DNA of 64,000 nt from contig NZ_JAFCGY010000001.1 in the NCBI RefSeq assembly GCF_016836705.1, positions 558,001-622,000 of the forward strand. Direction: 5' to 3'. Below the pieces are notes generated by a model. The model saw only the letters and a list, made by a program, of their open reading frames with translations. It made no database searches and had not been told where the DNA came from. The translations under genes and the position numbers were made by a program. The stretch comes from Mesorhizobium caraganae (GTDB lineage: Bacteria > Pseudomonadota > Alphaproteobacteria > Rhizobiales > Rhizobiaceae). This document shows positions 1 to 9,468 of the stretch, one piece after another; the stretch's first letter is position 1, and every line of letters starts with the position of its first letter.

Positions 1-254
1 TGATGAGCCACGTCATCGTCGCGGTGACGATCGCGATCCCGACGGTGGTGCTGCTCGAAGCCTTTCTTGGTTTCCTCGGCTTCGCGGTGAAACCGCCGCT
101 GATCTCGTGGGGTCTGATGCTGCAGGACACCGCGACCTATTCGGTCATCGGCACCTATCCGTGGATCCTGTCGCCGGTCGGTTTCGTGCTGGTCACCGTC
201 TTTGCCTTCAACGCGCTGGGCGACGGCCTGCGCGATGCCGTCGATCCCTATTGA
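1..254 (+). CDS. Dpp/Opp-type ABC transporter permease, C-terminal fragment
   Basis: The reading frame is open from the left window edge to a TGA at 252-254, so only about the last 84 residues are visible. They contain two hydrophobic segments and end in LGDGLRDAVDPY, the usual C-terminus of DppC/OppC inner-membrane permeases. A 9-base gap separates it from the fused ATPase that follows, so both belong to one importer operon. With the GH4 glycosidase downstream, the substrate is more likely an alpha-galactoside than a peptide; that is inference from rhizobial Agp-type systems, which are also Dpp-like. Confidence 0.85.
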   Translation, partial: MSHVIVAVTIAIPTVVLLEAFLGFLGFAVKPPLISWGLMLQDTATYSVIGTYPWILSPVGFVLVTVFAFNALGDGLRDAVDPY

Positions 255-263
255 GGTGGCCGG

Positions 264-1931
<1,668 letters not shown>

Positions 1932-1951
1932 CAAAGTGCCGGAGGTTTAAC

Positions 1952-3322
1952 GTGGCAAGACATCCCAGGATCACCTTCATCGGCGCCGGCTCGACCGTGT
2001 TCATGAAGAACATTGTCGGCGACGTGCTGCAGCAGCCGTCGCTGTCGAATGCTACGATCGCGCTGATGGATATCAATCCGCAGCGGCTGGAAGAGAGCGC
2101 CATCGTCGTCAACAAGCTGATCGCAACGCTCGGCGTGAAGGCGAAGGCCGAGACCTATTCCGACCAGAAGAAGGCGCTCGCCGGCGCCGACTTCGTCGTC
2201 GTCGCTTTCCAGATTGGCGGCTACGAGCCGTGCACCGTCACCGATTTCGAGGTGCCGAAGAAATACGGCCTGCGCCAGACCATCGCCGATACGCTCGGCG
2301 TCGGCGGCATCATGCGGGGCCTCAGGACCGTGCCGCATCTGTGGAAGATCTGCGAGGACATGCTCGCCGTCTGTCCAGAGGCGATCATGCTGCAATACGT
2401 CAATCCGATGGCGATCAACACCTGGGCGATTTCAGAGAAATATCCCAGCATTAAGCAGGTCGGCCTTTGCCATTCGGTGCAAGGCACGGCGATGGAGCTG
2501 GCGCACGATCTCGACATTCCCTACGAGGAAATCCGCTACCGCTCGGCCGGCATCAACCACATGGCCTTCTATCTCAAATTCGAGCATCGCCAGGCGGACG
2601 GCACTTTCCGCAACCTCTATCCCGACCTTGTCCGCGCCTATCGCGAGGGCAGGGCGCCGAAGCCCGGCTGGAACCCGCGCTGCCCTAACAAGGTGCGCTA
2701 CGAGATGCTGACGCGGCTTGGCTATTTCGTCACCGAGAGCTCCGAGCATTTCGCCGAATACACGCCCTATTTCATCAAGGAAGGGCGCCCCGACCTGATC
2801 GAGAAATTCGGCATTCCGCTCGACGAATATCCCAAGCGCTGCATCGAGCAGATCGAGCGCTGGAAGGGACAGGCCGAGGCCTATCGGTCGGCCGACCGCA
2901 TCGAGGTCGAGCAGTCGAAGGAATACGCCTCCTCGATCATGAATTCGGTGTGGACCGGCGAGCCGTCGGTGATCTACGGCAATGTCCGCAACAATGGCTG
3001 CATCACCTCGCTGCCGCACAATTGCGCGGCCGAGGTGCCGTGCCTGGTCGACGCCTCAGGCATCCAACCGACCTTCATCGGCGAGTTGCCGCCGCAACTC
3101 ACCGCGCTGATCCGCACCAACATCAACGTGCAGGAACTGACGGTGCAGGCGCTGATGACGGAAAACCGCGAGCACATCTACCACGCGGCGATGATGGACC
3201 CGCATACGGCGGCCGAACTCGATCTCGACCAGATCTGGTCGCTGGTCGATGAGCTGCTCGCCGCTCATGGCGATTGGCTGCCGGCCTGGGCGCGTGGGAG
3301 CGCCAAAGTCCGGGCGGCCTGA
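1952..3322 (+). CDS. GH4 family alpha-galactosidase/alpha-glucosidase
   Basis: The 456-residue protein belongs to glycoside hydrolase family 4, cytosolic enzymes that need NAD+ and a divalent metal and cleave by oxidation and elimination. Visible marks are the dinucleotide motif GAGS at residues 11-14, the metal-binding segment CHSVQGT with Cys173 and His174, and GINHMAF near 200-206. Length fits MelA/AglA enzymes. A GGAGG ribosome site lies just before the GTG start. It follows the Dpp-type importer closely, which suggests it hydrolyses the imported alpha-galactoside such as melibiose or raffinose. Alpha-glucosidase activity cannot be excluded from sequence. Confidence 0.88.
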   Translation: MARHPRITFIGAGSTVFMKNIVGDVLQQPSLSNATIALMDINPQRLEESAIVVNKLIATLGVKAKAETYSDQKKALAGADFVVVAFQIGGYEPCTVTDFEVPKKYGLRQTIADTLGVGGIMRGLRTVPHLWKICEDMLAVCPEAIMLQYVNPMAINTWAISEKYPSIKQVGLCHSVQGTAMELAHDLDIPYEEIRYRSAGINHMAFYLKFEHRQADGTFRNLYPDLVRAYREGRAPKPGWNPRCPNKVRYEMLTRLGYFVTESSEHFAEYTPYFIKEGRPDLIEKFGIPLDEYPKRCIEQIERWKGQAEAYRSADRIEVEQSKEYASSIMNSVWTGEPSVIYGNVRNNGCITSLPHNCAAEVPCLVDASGIQPTFIGELPPQLTALIRTNINVQELTVQALMTENREHIYHAAMMDPHTAAELDLDQIWSLVDELLAAHGDWLPAWARGSAKVRAA

Positions 3323-3354
3323 TCGCCGCTGCAGCGGCGGTTCCCACCGCGTCG

Positions 3355-5001
3355 TCAAGCCTGCGGCGGCGCCGGCAGCCGGTGGCGCAGTTCCTCGACC
3401 AGGACGCGCTCGTTCTCCGAATAGTCGATCGGAACGACGACGAGATGGACGCCGCCGGCGGTGAACGCCGTTTCGAGCGTCGGCTTGAGGTCGGCAATGG
3501 CGCTGACCCTGGTGCCCTTGGCGCCATAGGCCTCGGCATATCTTACGAAATCGGGGTTGCCGAAGGTCATGCCGAAATCGGGAAACTGGTCGACCGCCTG
3601 CTTCCAGCGGATCATGCCGAATGCGTTGTCCTCGATGATCAGCACGACCAGGTTGAGTTTCATCCTGACGGCGGTTTCCAGCTCCTGGCTGTTCATCATG
3701 AAGCCGCCATCGCCGCAGATTGCCATGACGCGGCGCCCGGGATAGAGCATCGCGGCCGTCATTGCCGAAGGAAGGCCGGCGCCCATCGTGGCCAGGGCGT
3801 TGTCGAGCAGAAGCGTGTTGGCGACGCGGGTGCGGTAGTTGCGCGCAAACCAGATCTTGTACATGCCGTTGTCGAGAGCGAGGATGCCGTCGGCCGGCAT
3901 GACCGCGCGGATATCGTGGACCAGGCGCTGCGGCGTGAACCGGTCCTCGGTGGCGCGCGCGGCAATGCGGCTCAAAATGCCTTCGCGCAGCGGCAGCAGC
4001 GCCTGCGCGTTGGGGGTCTTGCCCTCGATGCGATCGGCAAGCAGCCGCAGTGAAGCGCCGATGTCGCCGATCACTTCGGTCTGCGGGAAATAGACCTGCT
4101 CGACATTGGCCGGCTGGTAGCCGACATGGATGACCTTCGGTCCCTTGTCGCCCATGATGAAGGGCGGCTTCTCGATCGTGTCATGGCCGATGGTGATGAT
4201 GAGGTCGGCCTGTTCGATCGCCTCATGCACATAGTCGCGCTCGGAGAGCGCGGCCGTGCCCATGTAGAGTTCGGTCCCGCCGGGCACCGTGCCCTTGCCC
4301 ATCTGCGTGGTGAAATAGGGGATGCCGGTCCTGAGTACGAACTGGGCGAGGTCCGACGTCGAGCGCGGCCGCGAGGCGGCGGCGCCCAGCATCGCCAGCG
4401 GGCGCTGTGCCTTGATGATCATCTCAGCGGCGCGGTCGAGCGCCAGCGGGCTCGCCAGCGGCAGCTCGACCGGATGCGGCGGGATCAGCGCGACGTCGTC
4501 GCATTCCTCGGCCGCGATGTCTTCGGGCAGTTCCAGATGCACCGGCCCGGGACGCTCTTCCTCGGCAATGCGGAAGGCCTCCCGCACCACGGCGGGGATC
4601 GTGCGCGGCGAGATGATCTGGCGCGACAGCTTGGTCAGCGGCTTCATCGCGGCGACGATGTCGACGATCTGGAATCGGGCCTGGCGCGACGACCGGATGC
4701 CCTTCTGCCCGGTGATCATGATCATCGGCATGGCGCCGAGCAGCGCGTAGGCCGCACCCGTCGTCAGGTTCAGGGCGCCTGGCCCGAGCGTGGTGATGCA
4801 CACACCTGGCTTGCCGGTGAGCCTGCCATGGGTGGCGGCCATGAAGGCTGCCGCCTGCTCATGGCGGGTCAGGATCAGCTGGATCGACGATTTGCGGATG
4901 GATTCCACGACGTCGAGGTTTTCTTCGCCCGGGATGCCGAAGATGCGATCGACGCCCTCATTCTCGAGGGCGGCTACAAGCAGGTCTGAACCTTTGGGCA
5001 C
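3355..5001 (-). CDS. Thiamine-diphosphate enzyme, acetolactate synthase large-subunit-like
   Basis: This 548-residue protein has the three-domain layout of the acetolactate synthase/benzoylformate decarboxylase family. It shows the catalytic glutamate segment RHEQAAAF near the N-terminus and the ThDP motif GDGGF followed by an N about 27 residues later. The GTG start at 4999-5001 is chosen because AGGAGA (5008-5013) lies six bases before it; an ATG 54 bases further upstream is open but has no comparable ribosome site. No small regulatory subunit is nearby, so a catabolic AlsS-like role or another 2-oxoacid reaction is as likely as branched-chain amino acid synthesis. Confidence 0.82.
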   Translation of the reverse strand: MPKGSDLLVAALENEGVDRIFGIPGEENLDVVESIRKSSIQLILTRHEQAAAFMAATHGRLTGKPGVCITTLGPGALNLTTGAAYALLGAMPMIMITGQKGIRSSRQARFQIVDIVAAMKPLTKLSRQIISPRTIPAVVREAFRIAEEERPGPVHLELPEDIAAEECDDVALIPPHPVELPLASPLALDRAAEMIIKAQRPLAMLGAAASRPRSTSDLAQFVLRTGIPYFTTQMGKGTVPGGTELYMGTAALSERDYVHEAIEQADLIITIGHDTIEKPPFIMGDKGPKVIHVGYQPANVEQVYFPQTEVIGDIGASLRLLADRIEGKTPNAQALLPLREGILSRIAARATEDRFTPQRLVHDIRAVMPADGILALDNGMYKIWFARNYRTRVANTLLLDNALATMGAGLPSAMTAAMLYPGRRVMAICGDGGFMMNSQELETAVRMKLNLVVLIIEDNAFGMIRWKQAVDQFPDFGMTFGNPDFVRYAEAYGAKGTRVSAIADLKPTLETAFTAGGVHLVVVPIDYSENERVLVEELRHRLPAPPQA

Positions 5002-5110
5002 GAAGCATCTCCTGGGCGAAGTGGCGGCGAACCGCGTCGGGAAATGGTCAGACATAGTCCTGAAAAAGCCCTAGCGCGAGGCATGGCCGCCGCCAACGTC
5101 GTTTTGCCTT

Positions 5111-5124
5111 ACAGACCGTTCTGT
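5111..5124. promoter_or_regulatory. Candidate operator between divergent genes
   Basis: ACAGACCGTTCTGT is an inverted repeat (ACAGA/TCTGT) in the 273-base gap between the acetolactate-synthase-like gene and the FMN reductase. Its size and form resemble TetR-family operators, but no TetR gene is in the window, so the regulator is unknown. The rest of the gap holds no gene; a CCCTAGGG palindrome lies at 5173-5180. Confidence 0.35.
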
Positions 5125-5274
5125 TTCCGCGGCCTGAGACCAGCGAGCGAGTCGGCAAACGGAAAAAAAATTCCCTAGGGATGGCACTGGAGGGCCTATC
5201 CTTGCTTCTTGCGGCAGGTGCAAGCCTGTAAATAGGCGATGTGAAACGGCCACCCTCCTGAGAGGTGAGAGCAC

Positions 5275-5835
5275 ATGCCCAATCCAACCGTCGTCGGGTT
5301 TTCCGGCAATTTCACCCGGCCATCCAAGACGCGTGGCTTCGTCGACCAGGTCGTCAGGGACATTGCGCGCCAGCATGGCCTGTCGGCGAGCACCTATGAC
5401 ATCGAAGACCTTGGCCCCTCGCTGGGCGCTGCCAAATGGGCGCGCGATCTCGACGGCCAGGCGCGGGCGATCTTTGACAGCGTCGTCAATGCCGATGTCC
5501 TGGTGGTGGGTTCGCCGACCTACAAGGGCAGCTACACCGGGCTGTTCAAACACTTCTTCGATCTGTTCGATCCCGCTTCCTTGCGCGGCAAGCCGGTTGT
5601 GCTGCTCGCCACCGGCGGCAATGATCGCCATGCATTGATCGTCGAGCACCAGTTGCGGCCGCTGTTCGGCTTCTTCGAGGCGCTCACGCTGCCGACAGGA
5701 GTCTACGCCACGGACAAGGATTTCTCCGACGGCGTGCTGCGGTCCGAACCCATCCTGAAGCGCGTCGAGCAGGTTGTCGGCGAGGTCGGGCTGGTGTTGG
5801 CCAATCGCTCGGCCGCCGGCGTCGCTGCCGGATAG
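5275..5835 (+). CDS. NADPH-dependent FMN reductase family protein (SsuE/MsuE-like)
   Basis: The 186-residue flavodoxin-fold protein has the phosphate-loop start GFSGNFTRPSKTR near residues 8-20 and the family segment VVGSPTYKGSYTG near 81-93, as in SsuE and MsuE reductases. These supply reduced FMN to two-component monooxygenases such as alkanesulfonate monooxygenase. No monooxygenase gene is adjacent, so its partner is unknown. The ATG start has GAGAGG a few bases upstream. It stands alone, divergent from the acetolactate-synthase-like gene and followed by terminator-like hairpins. Confidence 0.85.
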   Translation: MPNPTVVGFSGNFTRPSKTRGFVDQVVRDIARQHGLSASTYDIEDLGPSLGAAKWARDLDGQARAIFDSVVNADVLVVGSPTYKGSYTGLFKHFFDLFDPASLRGKPVVLLATGGNDRHALIVEHQLRPLFGFFEALTLPTGVYATDKDFSDGVLRSEPILKRVEQVVGEVGLVLANRSAAGVAAG

Positions 5836-5879
5836 AGCGCGGCGAGCAGGTCGCGTCCAGCATTAACGGCTCGGGAATG

Positions 5880-5917
5880 AAAAAAGGCCCGCCACAGACG
5901 CGAATCGTGACGGGCCT
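5880..5917 (-). terminator. Rho-independent terminator, minus strand
   Basis: Read on the minus strand, AGGCCCG pairs with CGGGCCT across a 19-base loop and is followed directly by a run of T. No protein gene on the minus strand ends here, so the terminator probably belongs to a non-coding transcript from the right (see the candidate RNA). Confidence 0.65.
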
Positions 5918-6010
5918 CCGTGGAGTACGCCGGGCTTCCCACCGCCCGACTGCCTTGAAAACTATCCGGCGGAAGGATGGTTCCGCGAGATTCCTGCAAG
6001 TCCTCATGTC
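5880..6010 (-). ncRNA. Candidate small RNA
   Basis: The stretch between the FMN reductase and the YCII gene (5836-6214, 379 bases) has no credible protein gene. On the minus strand it can form several short hairpins, for example GCGGA/TTCCGC near 5965-5985 and CGGGC/GCCCG near 5925-5950, and it ends in a strong terminator at 5880-5917. That arrangement fits a stand-alone small RNA of about 100-130 bases. The 5' end is a guess and no known family was recognised. Confidence 0.4.
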
Positions 6011-6026
6011 ATAGCCAAAATCAATA

Positions 6027-6050
6027 CCCCGCCAGCTAGGCCTGGCGGGG
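6027..6050 (+). terminator. GC-rich hairpin, probable terminator
   Basis: CCCCGCCAG pairs perfectly with CTGGCGGGG across a 6-base loop and is followed by CATTGTTT on the plus strand. It also has a T-rich flank on the minus strand, so it may work in both directions. It likely ends transcription from the FMN reductase gene. Confidence 0.5.
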
Positions 6051-6214
6051 CATTGTTTGGAGGGTCTGGATCGAATGGGAACGATCCGGCTAGAAAACGC
6101 CAGCACCGGACAAAGGTTCCCGCGCCGACCGGGCTTCAGCAGTGCGTGCCGGCTGGCTTTGCCGGAACCACCACGGCTGCCCAGCCATTGTCCTCGAACA
6201 TGGAGGAACCAATC

Positions 6215-6544
6215 ATGCCCAAGTATATCACCATCGGCTATGGCGACCGGGCCGGATATGACCGGACGCCGCAGAATGTCAGGCAGGCAGCCCATGAGCA
6301 TGATGCGTCGCTCAAGCAGCGCGGCGTGGTGATGGGCATCGCCGAAACACCGGTGCAAGTGCGAAATCCCGACGCCAGCGGCGTGCTGACCGAGACCGGC
6401 CCTTATCTCTCGTCGGACCTGCCCATCGCCGGCTTTTCGATCATGGAAGCCAGCGACATGGACGAGGCGATCGCGCTGGCTTCGAAATCGCCTTGTGCGG
6501 TGGCGCATGGGGTGATCGAGATCTGGCCGCTCAACGAGCGGTAA
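6215..6544 (+). CDS. YCII-related domain protein
   Basis: The 109-residue protein has the small alpha/beta barrel of the YCII (YciI-like) family; the central GPYLSSDLPIAGFSIMEASD segment and the following helix DEAIALASKSP are typical. Some members are often seen beside sigma factors and regulators, and their enzymatic role is mostly unknown. The ATG at 6215 is preferred over upstream in-frame codons because GGAGG lies eight bases before it (6202-6206). It is a single gene between non-coding stretches. No catalytic assignment can be made. Confidence 0.75.
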   Translation: MPKYITIGYGDRAGYDRTPQNVRQAAHEHDASLKQRGVVMGIAETPVQVRNPDASGVLTETGPYLSSDLPIAGFSIMEASDMDEAIALASKSPCAVAHGVIEIWPLNER

Positions 6545-6680
6545 CTAGTTCCTGTCCGCCGGCTTCGAGCGCATCCTCGACACCGTCTCGCGTTCGGCGC
6601 GCTTGGAGGGCAGCGGCGGCGGGCCGTGGTCGATCGGGCCCATGGCCTCTGGCAGCATGTCGTCCATGCGCCTGGGGCTA
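6545..6680 (-). pseudogene. Decayed 3' fragment of a D-2-hydroxyacid dehydrogenase
   Basis: Translated on the minus strand, about 42 codons match the C-terminus of the intact dehydrogenase encoded at 7152-8183. The last residues SKPADRN and a stop are identical, as is most of the stretch before them, but the stop is TAG here and TGA in the intact gene. Similarity fades upstream, and there is no start or catalytic part. This is a partial duplication relic lying just downstream of the SyrA-like gene. Confidence 0.8.
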
Positions 6681-6950
6681 TCGCCGACGTGGCTTTCGAT
6701 CTCGCCCGTTCAGAAAGTCTGAAATAACAGCGGGGCTTGTCGGATCCGCCGCCGAGCGTGCGTCCGATGGTTCCGATGATCGCCTAAACACCAGGTGAAC
6801 GACCAGGCCGAAGTAACCGACCTGCAGGATTACCAGTGTCAGCACTGACCAGCCAAGGGTCGCCCAGATCGACCCGGTCTCCAGATAGGCCCAGATTGCA
6901 ACGCCGATTGTCGTTGCAGACATCCCGACCAGAAATTGCGGAAAGTACAT
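6678..6950 (-). CDS. SyrA/ExoX-like exopolysaccharide production repressor
   Basis: The 90-residue protein starts MYFPQFLVGM and has two closely spaced hydrophobic helices (about residues 5-25 and 28-48), then a polar Arg- and Ser-rich tail. This matches the small rhizobial inner-membrane proteins related to SyrA, known to affect exopolysaccharide production. The ATG at 6948-6950 is chosen because family members begin there and GGAAAGAG precedes it; two in-frame ATGs lie 18 and 24 bases further up. Its 3' end touches the decayed dehydrogenase fragment, so its tail may be partly derived from rearranged sequence. Confidence 0.75.
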   Translation of the reverse strand: MYFPQFLVGMSATTIGVAIWAYLETGSIWATLGWSVLTLVILQVGYFGLVVHLVFRRSSEPSDARSAADPTSPAVISDFLNGRDRKPRRR

Positions 6951-6970
6951 GTCTCTTTCCACCCCCATTT

Positions 6971-7040
6971 CCAACCCGTGGGTTGGGATCTGTTGCCAGC
7001 ATCCTTAATTAAGTTGTCACTAAATTAGTAATATTGCAAT
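6971..7040. promoter_or_regulatory. AT-rich palindromic promoter region of the SyrA-like gene
   Basis: This stretch holds three symmetrical elements: CCAACCC/GGGTTGG at 6971-6986, CTTAATTAAG at 7004-7013 and ATTGCAAT at 7033-7040. It is much more AT-rich than its surroundings and lies upstream of the SyrA-like start. A promoter with regulator sites is likely; the regulator (SyrM- or NodD-like LysR proteins act on syrA elsewhere) is not shown here. The 7041-7151 remainder holds nothing recognisable. Confidence 0.4.
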
Positions 7041-7151
7041 TGCCTGCGGAGAGCACGGTCATGGCGCGGTCATAGCGGGTTTGAGCTTGTGTACGGCGCG
7101 CGGTGTTTCTCAAACCACGGACAAATCAGCGAAACGGACCCCCGCCTGCCA

Positions 7152-8183
7152 TCAATTCCGATCCGCCGGCTTCGAGCGCATCCTCGACACCGTCTCGCGC
7201 TCGGCGCGCTTGGAGCGCAGTGGGGGCAGGCCGCGGTCGATCAGGTCCATGTCTTCCAGCACCATGTCGCCCATGCGCTTGAAGGCGATGTCGAGCGCAC
7301 CGGCGCGGTGGGCGGAGCGCAGGAAGCCGGGGATCGTACGGACCGGATGGTCCTGCGCCAGCGGCTCTTCCGGGAAGACGTCACTGGCGGCAACGATGTG
7401 GCCGCTCTTTACCGCTGCCATCAGAGCAGGGAAGTCGACGACACCGGCGCGGCTGAGCAGGATGAAGGCAGCGCCCTTGCGCATGCTGGCAAAAGCATCG
7501 GCGCCGAGGAAACCCTGGTTCTCCGAGGTCACCGAAGCGACGACGAAGACGAAGTCGCTCGATGTCAGGACATCGTCGAGCGAGGCCGGCTCGACGCCAT
7601 TGTCGATCAGGATCGACGGCGGCAGCCAGGGATCGAAGACTTTGGTGCGGGTGCGAAAGCCCGACAGCAGTCGGTTCAGCGCGCGGCCGAGATCGCCGAA
7701 GCCGATGATGCCGACATCGGCGCCCGACAGCAGCCGCGCGGTGAGGTTGCCGTCGCCGCCCCACAGCTCCTCGCCTTTGCGGAAAGCGAGGTCGGCATCG
7801 ACGATGTTGCGGGCGAGATTGAGCGCCATGGCAAGCCCGAGTTCGGCCACCGGCTCGGCAAAGACCAGGCCGGTGGTGACGACATGGATGCCGCGCGCAA
7901 ACAGCGTCTCGTAGGGCATGTTGTTGACGAGGTTGGTCTCGACATTGAAGACGCAGCGCAGCGCCTTCATAGCTTCCAGCGTCTCAGGCGAGATTGGTGG
8001 CTGGCCGATGATGTAGCGGGCTTCGGCCAGCACATCGGCTGGCAGTTTCGCCACGCCGTCGGCCGTCGTCTCTATAATGCGGTAATACGCCTTGAGGCGC
8101 GCCAGCTGCGGTGGCGTGAAGATCAGCTCGAGCGTGCGTGGTTCCGGCGCGCTGATGACCAGCGGCAAGGCCTTGTTTGGCAT
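7152..8183 (-). CDS. D-isomer-specific 2-hydroxyacid dehydrogenase
   Basis: The 343-residue protein has the NAD(P)-binding core GADVGIIGFGDLGRALNRLL and the three catalytic positions of the family: Arg in LLSRAGVVD, Glu in DVFPEEPL and His in RSAHRAGAL. The ATG at 8181-8183 is used because GGGAGGAA precedes it closely. Enzymes of this type reduce 2-oxoacids or oxidise D-2-hydroxyacids; the substrate is not evident. A LacI-type regulator is transcribed divergently, so it probably controls this gene in response to a sugar-derived ligand. A broken copy of its 3' end lies 0.5 kb downstream. Confidence 0.85.
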   Translation of the reverse strand: MPNKALPLVISAPEPRTLELIFTPPQLARLKAYYRIIETTADGVAKLPADVLAEARYIIGQPPISPETLEAMKALRCVFNVETNLVNNMPYETLFARGIHVVTTGLVFAEPVAELGLAMALNLARNIVDADLAFRKGEELWGGDGNLTARLLSGADVGIIGFGDLGRALNRLLSGFRTRTKVFDPWLPPSILIDNGVEPASLDDVLTSSDFVFVVASVTSENQGFLGADAFASMRKGAAFILLSRAGVVDFPALMAAVKSGHIVAASDVFPEEPLAQDHPVRTIPGFLRSAHRAGALDIAFKRMGDMVLEDMDLIDRGLPPLRSKRAERETVSRMRSKPADRN

Positions 8184-8298
8184 GATGATTCCTCCCGGGG
8201 CGATCCGCATCGCGTATTTTTGCTTTGCACTTGTCGTAATCCCAAAATCGCATCACACTGTAGGGCGACATGCGCTCGACGGGTAAAATACCCACGAT

Positions 8299-8329
8299 TA
8301 AACGATTTACAACTCCGAAAAATCGATTT
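8299..8329. promoter_or_regulatory. Candidate LacI-family operators
   Basis: Two symmetrical AT-rich sites with central CG lie between the divergent dehydrogenase and LacI genes: TAAACGATTTA at 8299-8309 and the perfect palindrome AAATCGATTT at 8320-8329, centred about 21 bases apart (two helical turns). LacI-family operators usually have this form, so autoregulation plus control of the dehydrogenase is inferred. Confidence 0.5.
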
Positions 8330-8384
8330 ACTCATTTCTCCCAGCGGACGGAATGCCTCGGTCCGCGCCTCGGAAGGAGGACCA

Positions 8385-9446
8385 ATGGCGCACAGGCAGG
8401 ACCAGCAGCGGCGTGCGTCGATCCACGACGTGGCCAGCCGCGCCGGCGTGTCCGCCGCTACCGTCTCCAAGGTCATGGCCGGCGTCACCACGGTGAAGCC
8501 CGAAAATGCGCAGCGCGTCTTCGATGCGGTCGAGCAGCTGGGTTACCGCATCGATCCGCTCGCCTCCGACATGCGCCGGGCCAAGCGCCGTATCATCGGC
8601 GCCATCATGCCCGAATTCGAAAGCGAATTTTTTGGCCAGATGGTCACCCAGCTCGAGAGCCTCGCCGAGCAGCGCGGCTACACGCTGGTGGCGGCGTCGA
8701 GCCGTGAATCCGAAGCGCGCGAAAAGGAAATACTGGCCCGCATGCATGACTGGCGTGTCGCCGGCGTGGTGCTGGCGCCTGTGCGCAACGAGCATGGCCC
8801 GGCTGCCGACTTCATGAAGGCCAATGGCATGACCGGCGTGCTGATCGACCGTGTGCTGTCCGATGACGTCTTCGACACGGTGTCGGCCGACAGTGCCGCG
8901 GCCAGCGCCGAAGTGGCGCGCGAACTGATCGCCAAGGGCCACCGCCATATACTGCTCGTCGGCCTCGGCGAGCAGGCGGCCACGATGCGCGCCCGCCTCG
9001 ACGGGTTTCGCACTACTGCGCTCAAACTGGCGCCCGATGTGCGCATCGATGTCGTACTGGCCGAAGCCGACGTCGAGCCGCTGCGAGCGCAGTTGCGCGA
9101 GTATTTCGCGAAAGGCGAACGGCCGACGGCGGTCTATTCGCTGTTCCTCAAGGGCACGCTGGTGGCGCTGTCCGAGTTCCGCCGGCGCGGCTGGCATTGT
9201 CCCAACGACATCTCGCTGGTCGGCTTCGACGATGCCGAATGGATGCAGGTGACATGGCCGGCCATCGCCGCCGTGGTACAGCCGGTCCGGCAGATCGCCG
9301 CCGAGGCGATGGATGTGCTGTTTCGCAGGATCGAGGGGGAAGGCGGCCCGCCCATGGCGCGGCTCGAACCCTGCAAGGTGTTGATGCGGGAATCCGTTGG
9401 CTCGCCAGGCAGCGGCCCGCATTCCGGGGGAGGAAACCGACAATAG
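8385..9446 (+). CDS. LacI-family transcriptional regulator
   Basis: This 353-residue repressor-type protein has an N-terminal helix-turn-helix (ASIHDVASRAGVSAATVSKV, about residues 11-30), the hinge helix region, and a periplasmic-binding-protein-like ligand domain ending near DDAEWMQVTWPAIAAV. The ATG at 8385 follows AAGGAGG (8374-8380); longer in-frame extension upstream is out of place. It diverges from the hydroxyacid dehydrogenase across a 201-base gap with candidate operators. A sugar or sugar-acid effector is likely from the family, but none can be named. Confidence 0.9.
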   Translation: MAHRQDQQRRASIHDVASRAGVSAATVSKVMAGVTTVKPENAQRVFDAVEQLGYRIDPLASDMRRAKRRIIGAIMPEFESEFFGQMVTQLESLAEQRGYTLVAASSRESEAREKEILARMHDWRVAGVVLAPVRNEHGPAADFMKANGMTGVLIDRVLSDDVFDTVSADSAAASAEVARELIAKGHRHILLVGLGEQAATMRARLDGFRTTALKLAPDVRIDVVLAEADVEPLRAQLREYFAKGERPTAVYSLFLKGTLVALSEFRRRGWHCPNDISLVGFDDAEWMQVTWPAIAAVVQPVRQIAAEAMDVLFRRIEGEGGPPMARLEPCKVLMRESVGSPGSGPHSGGGNRQ

Positions 9447-9468
9447 CCCCCATTGAAGGGAAGAAGAA

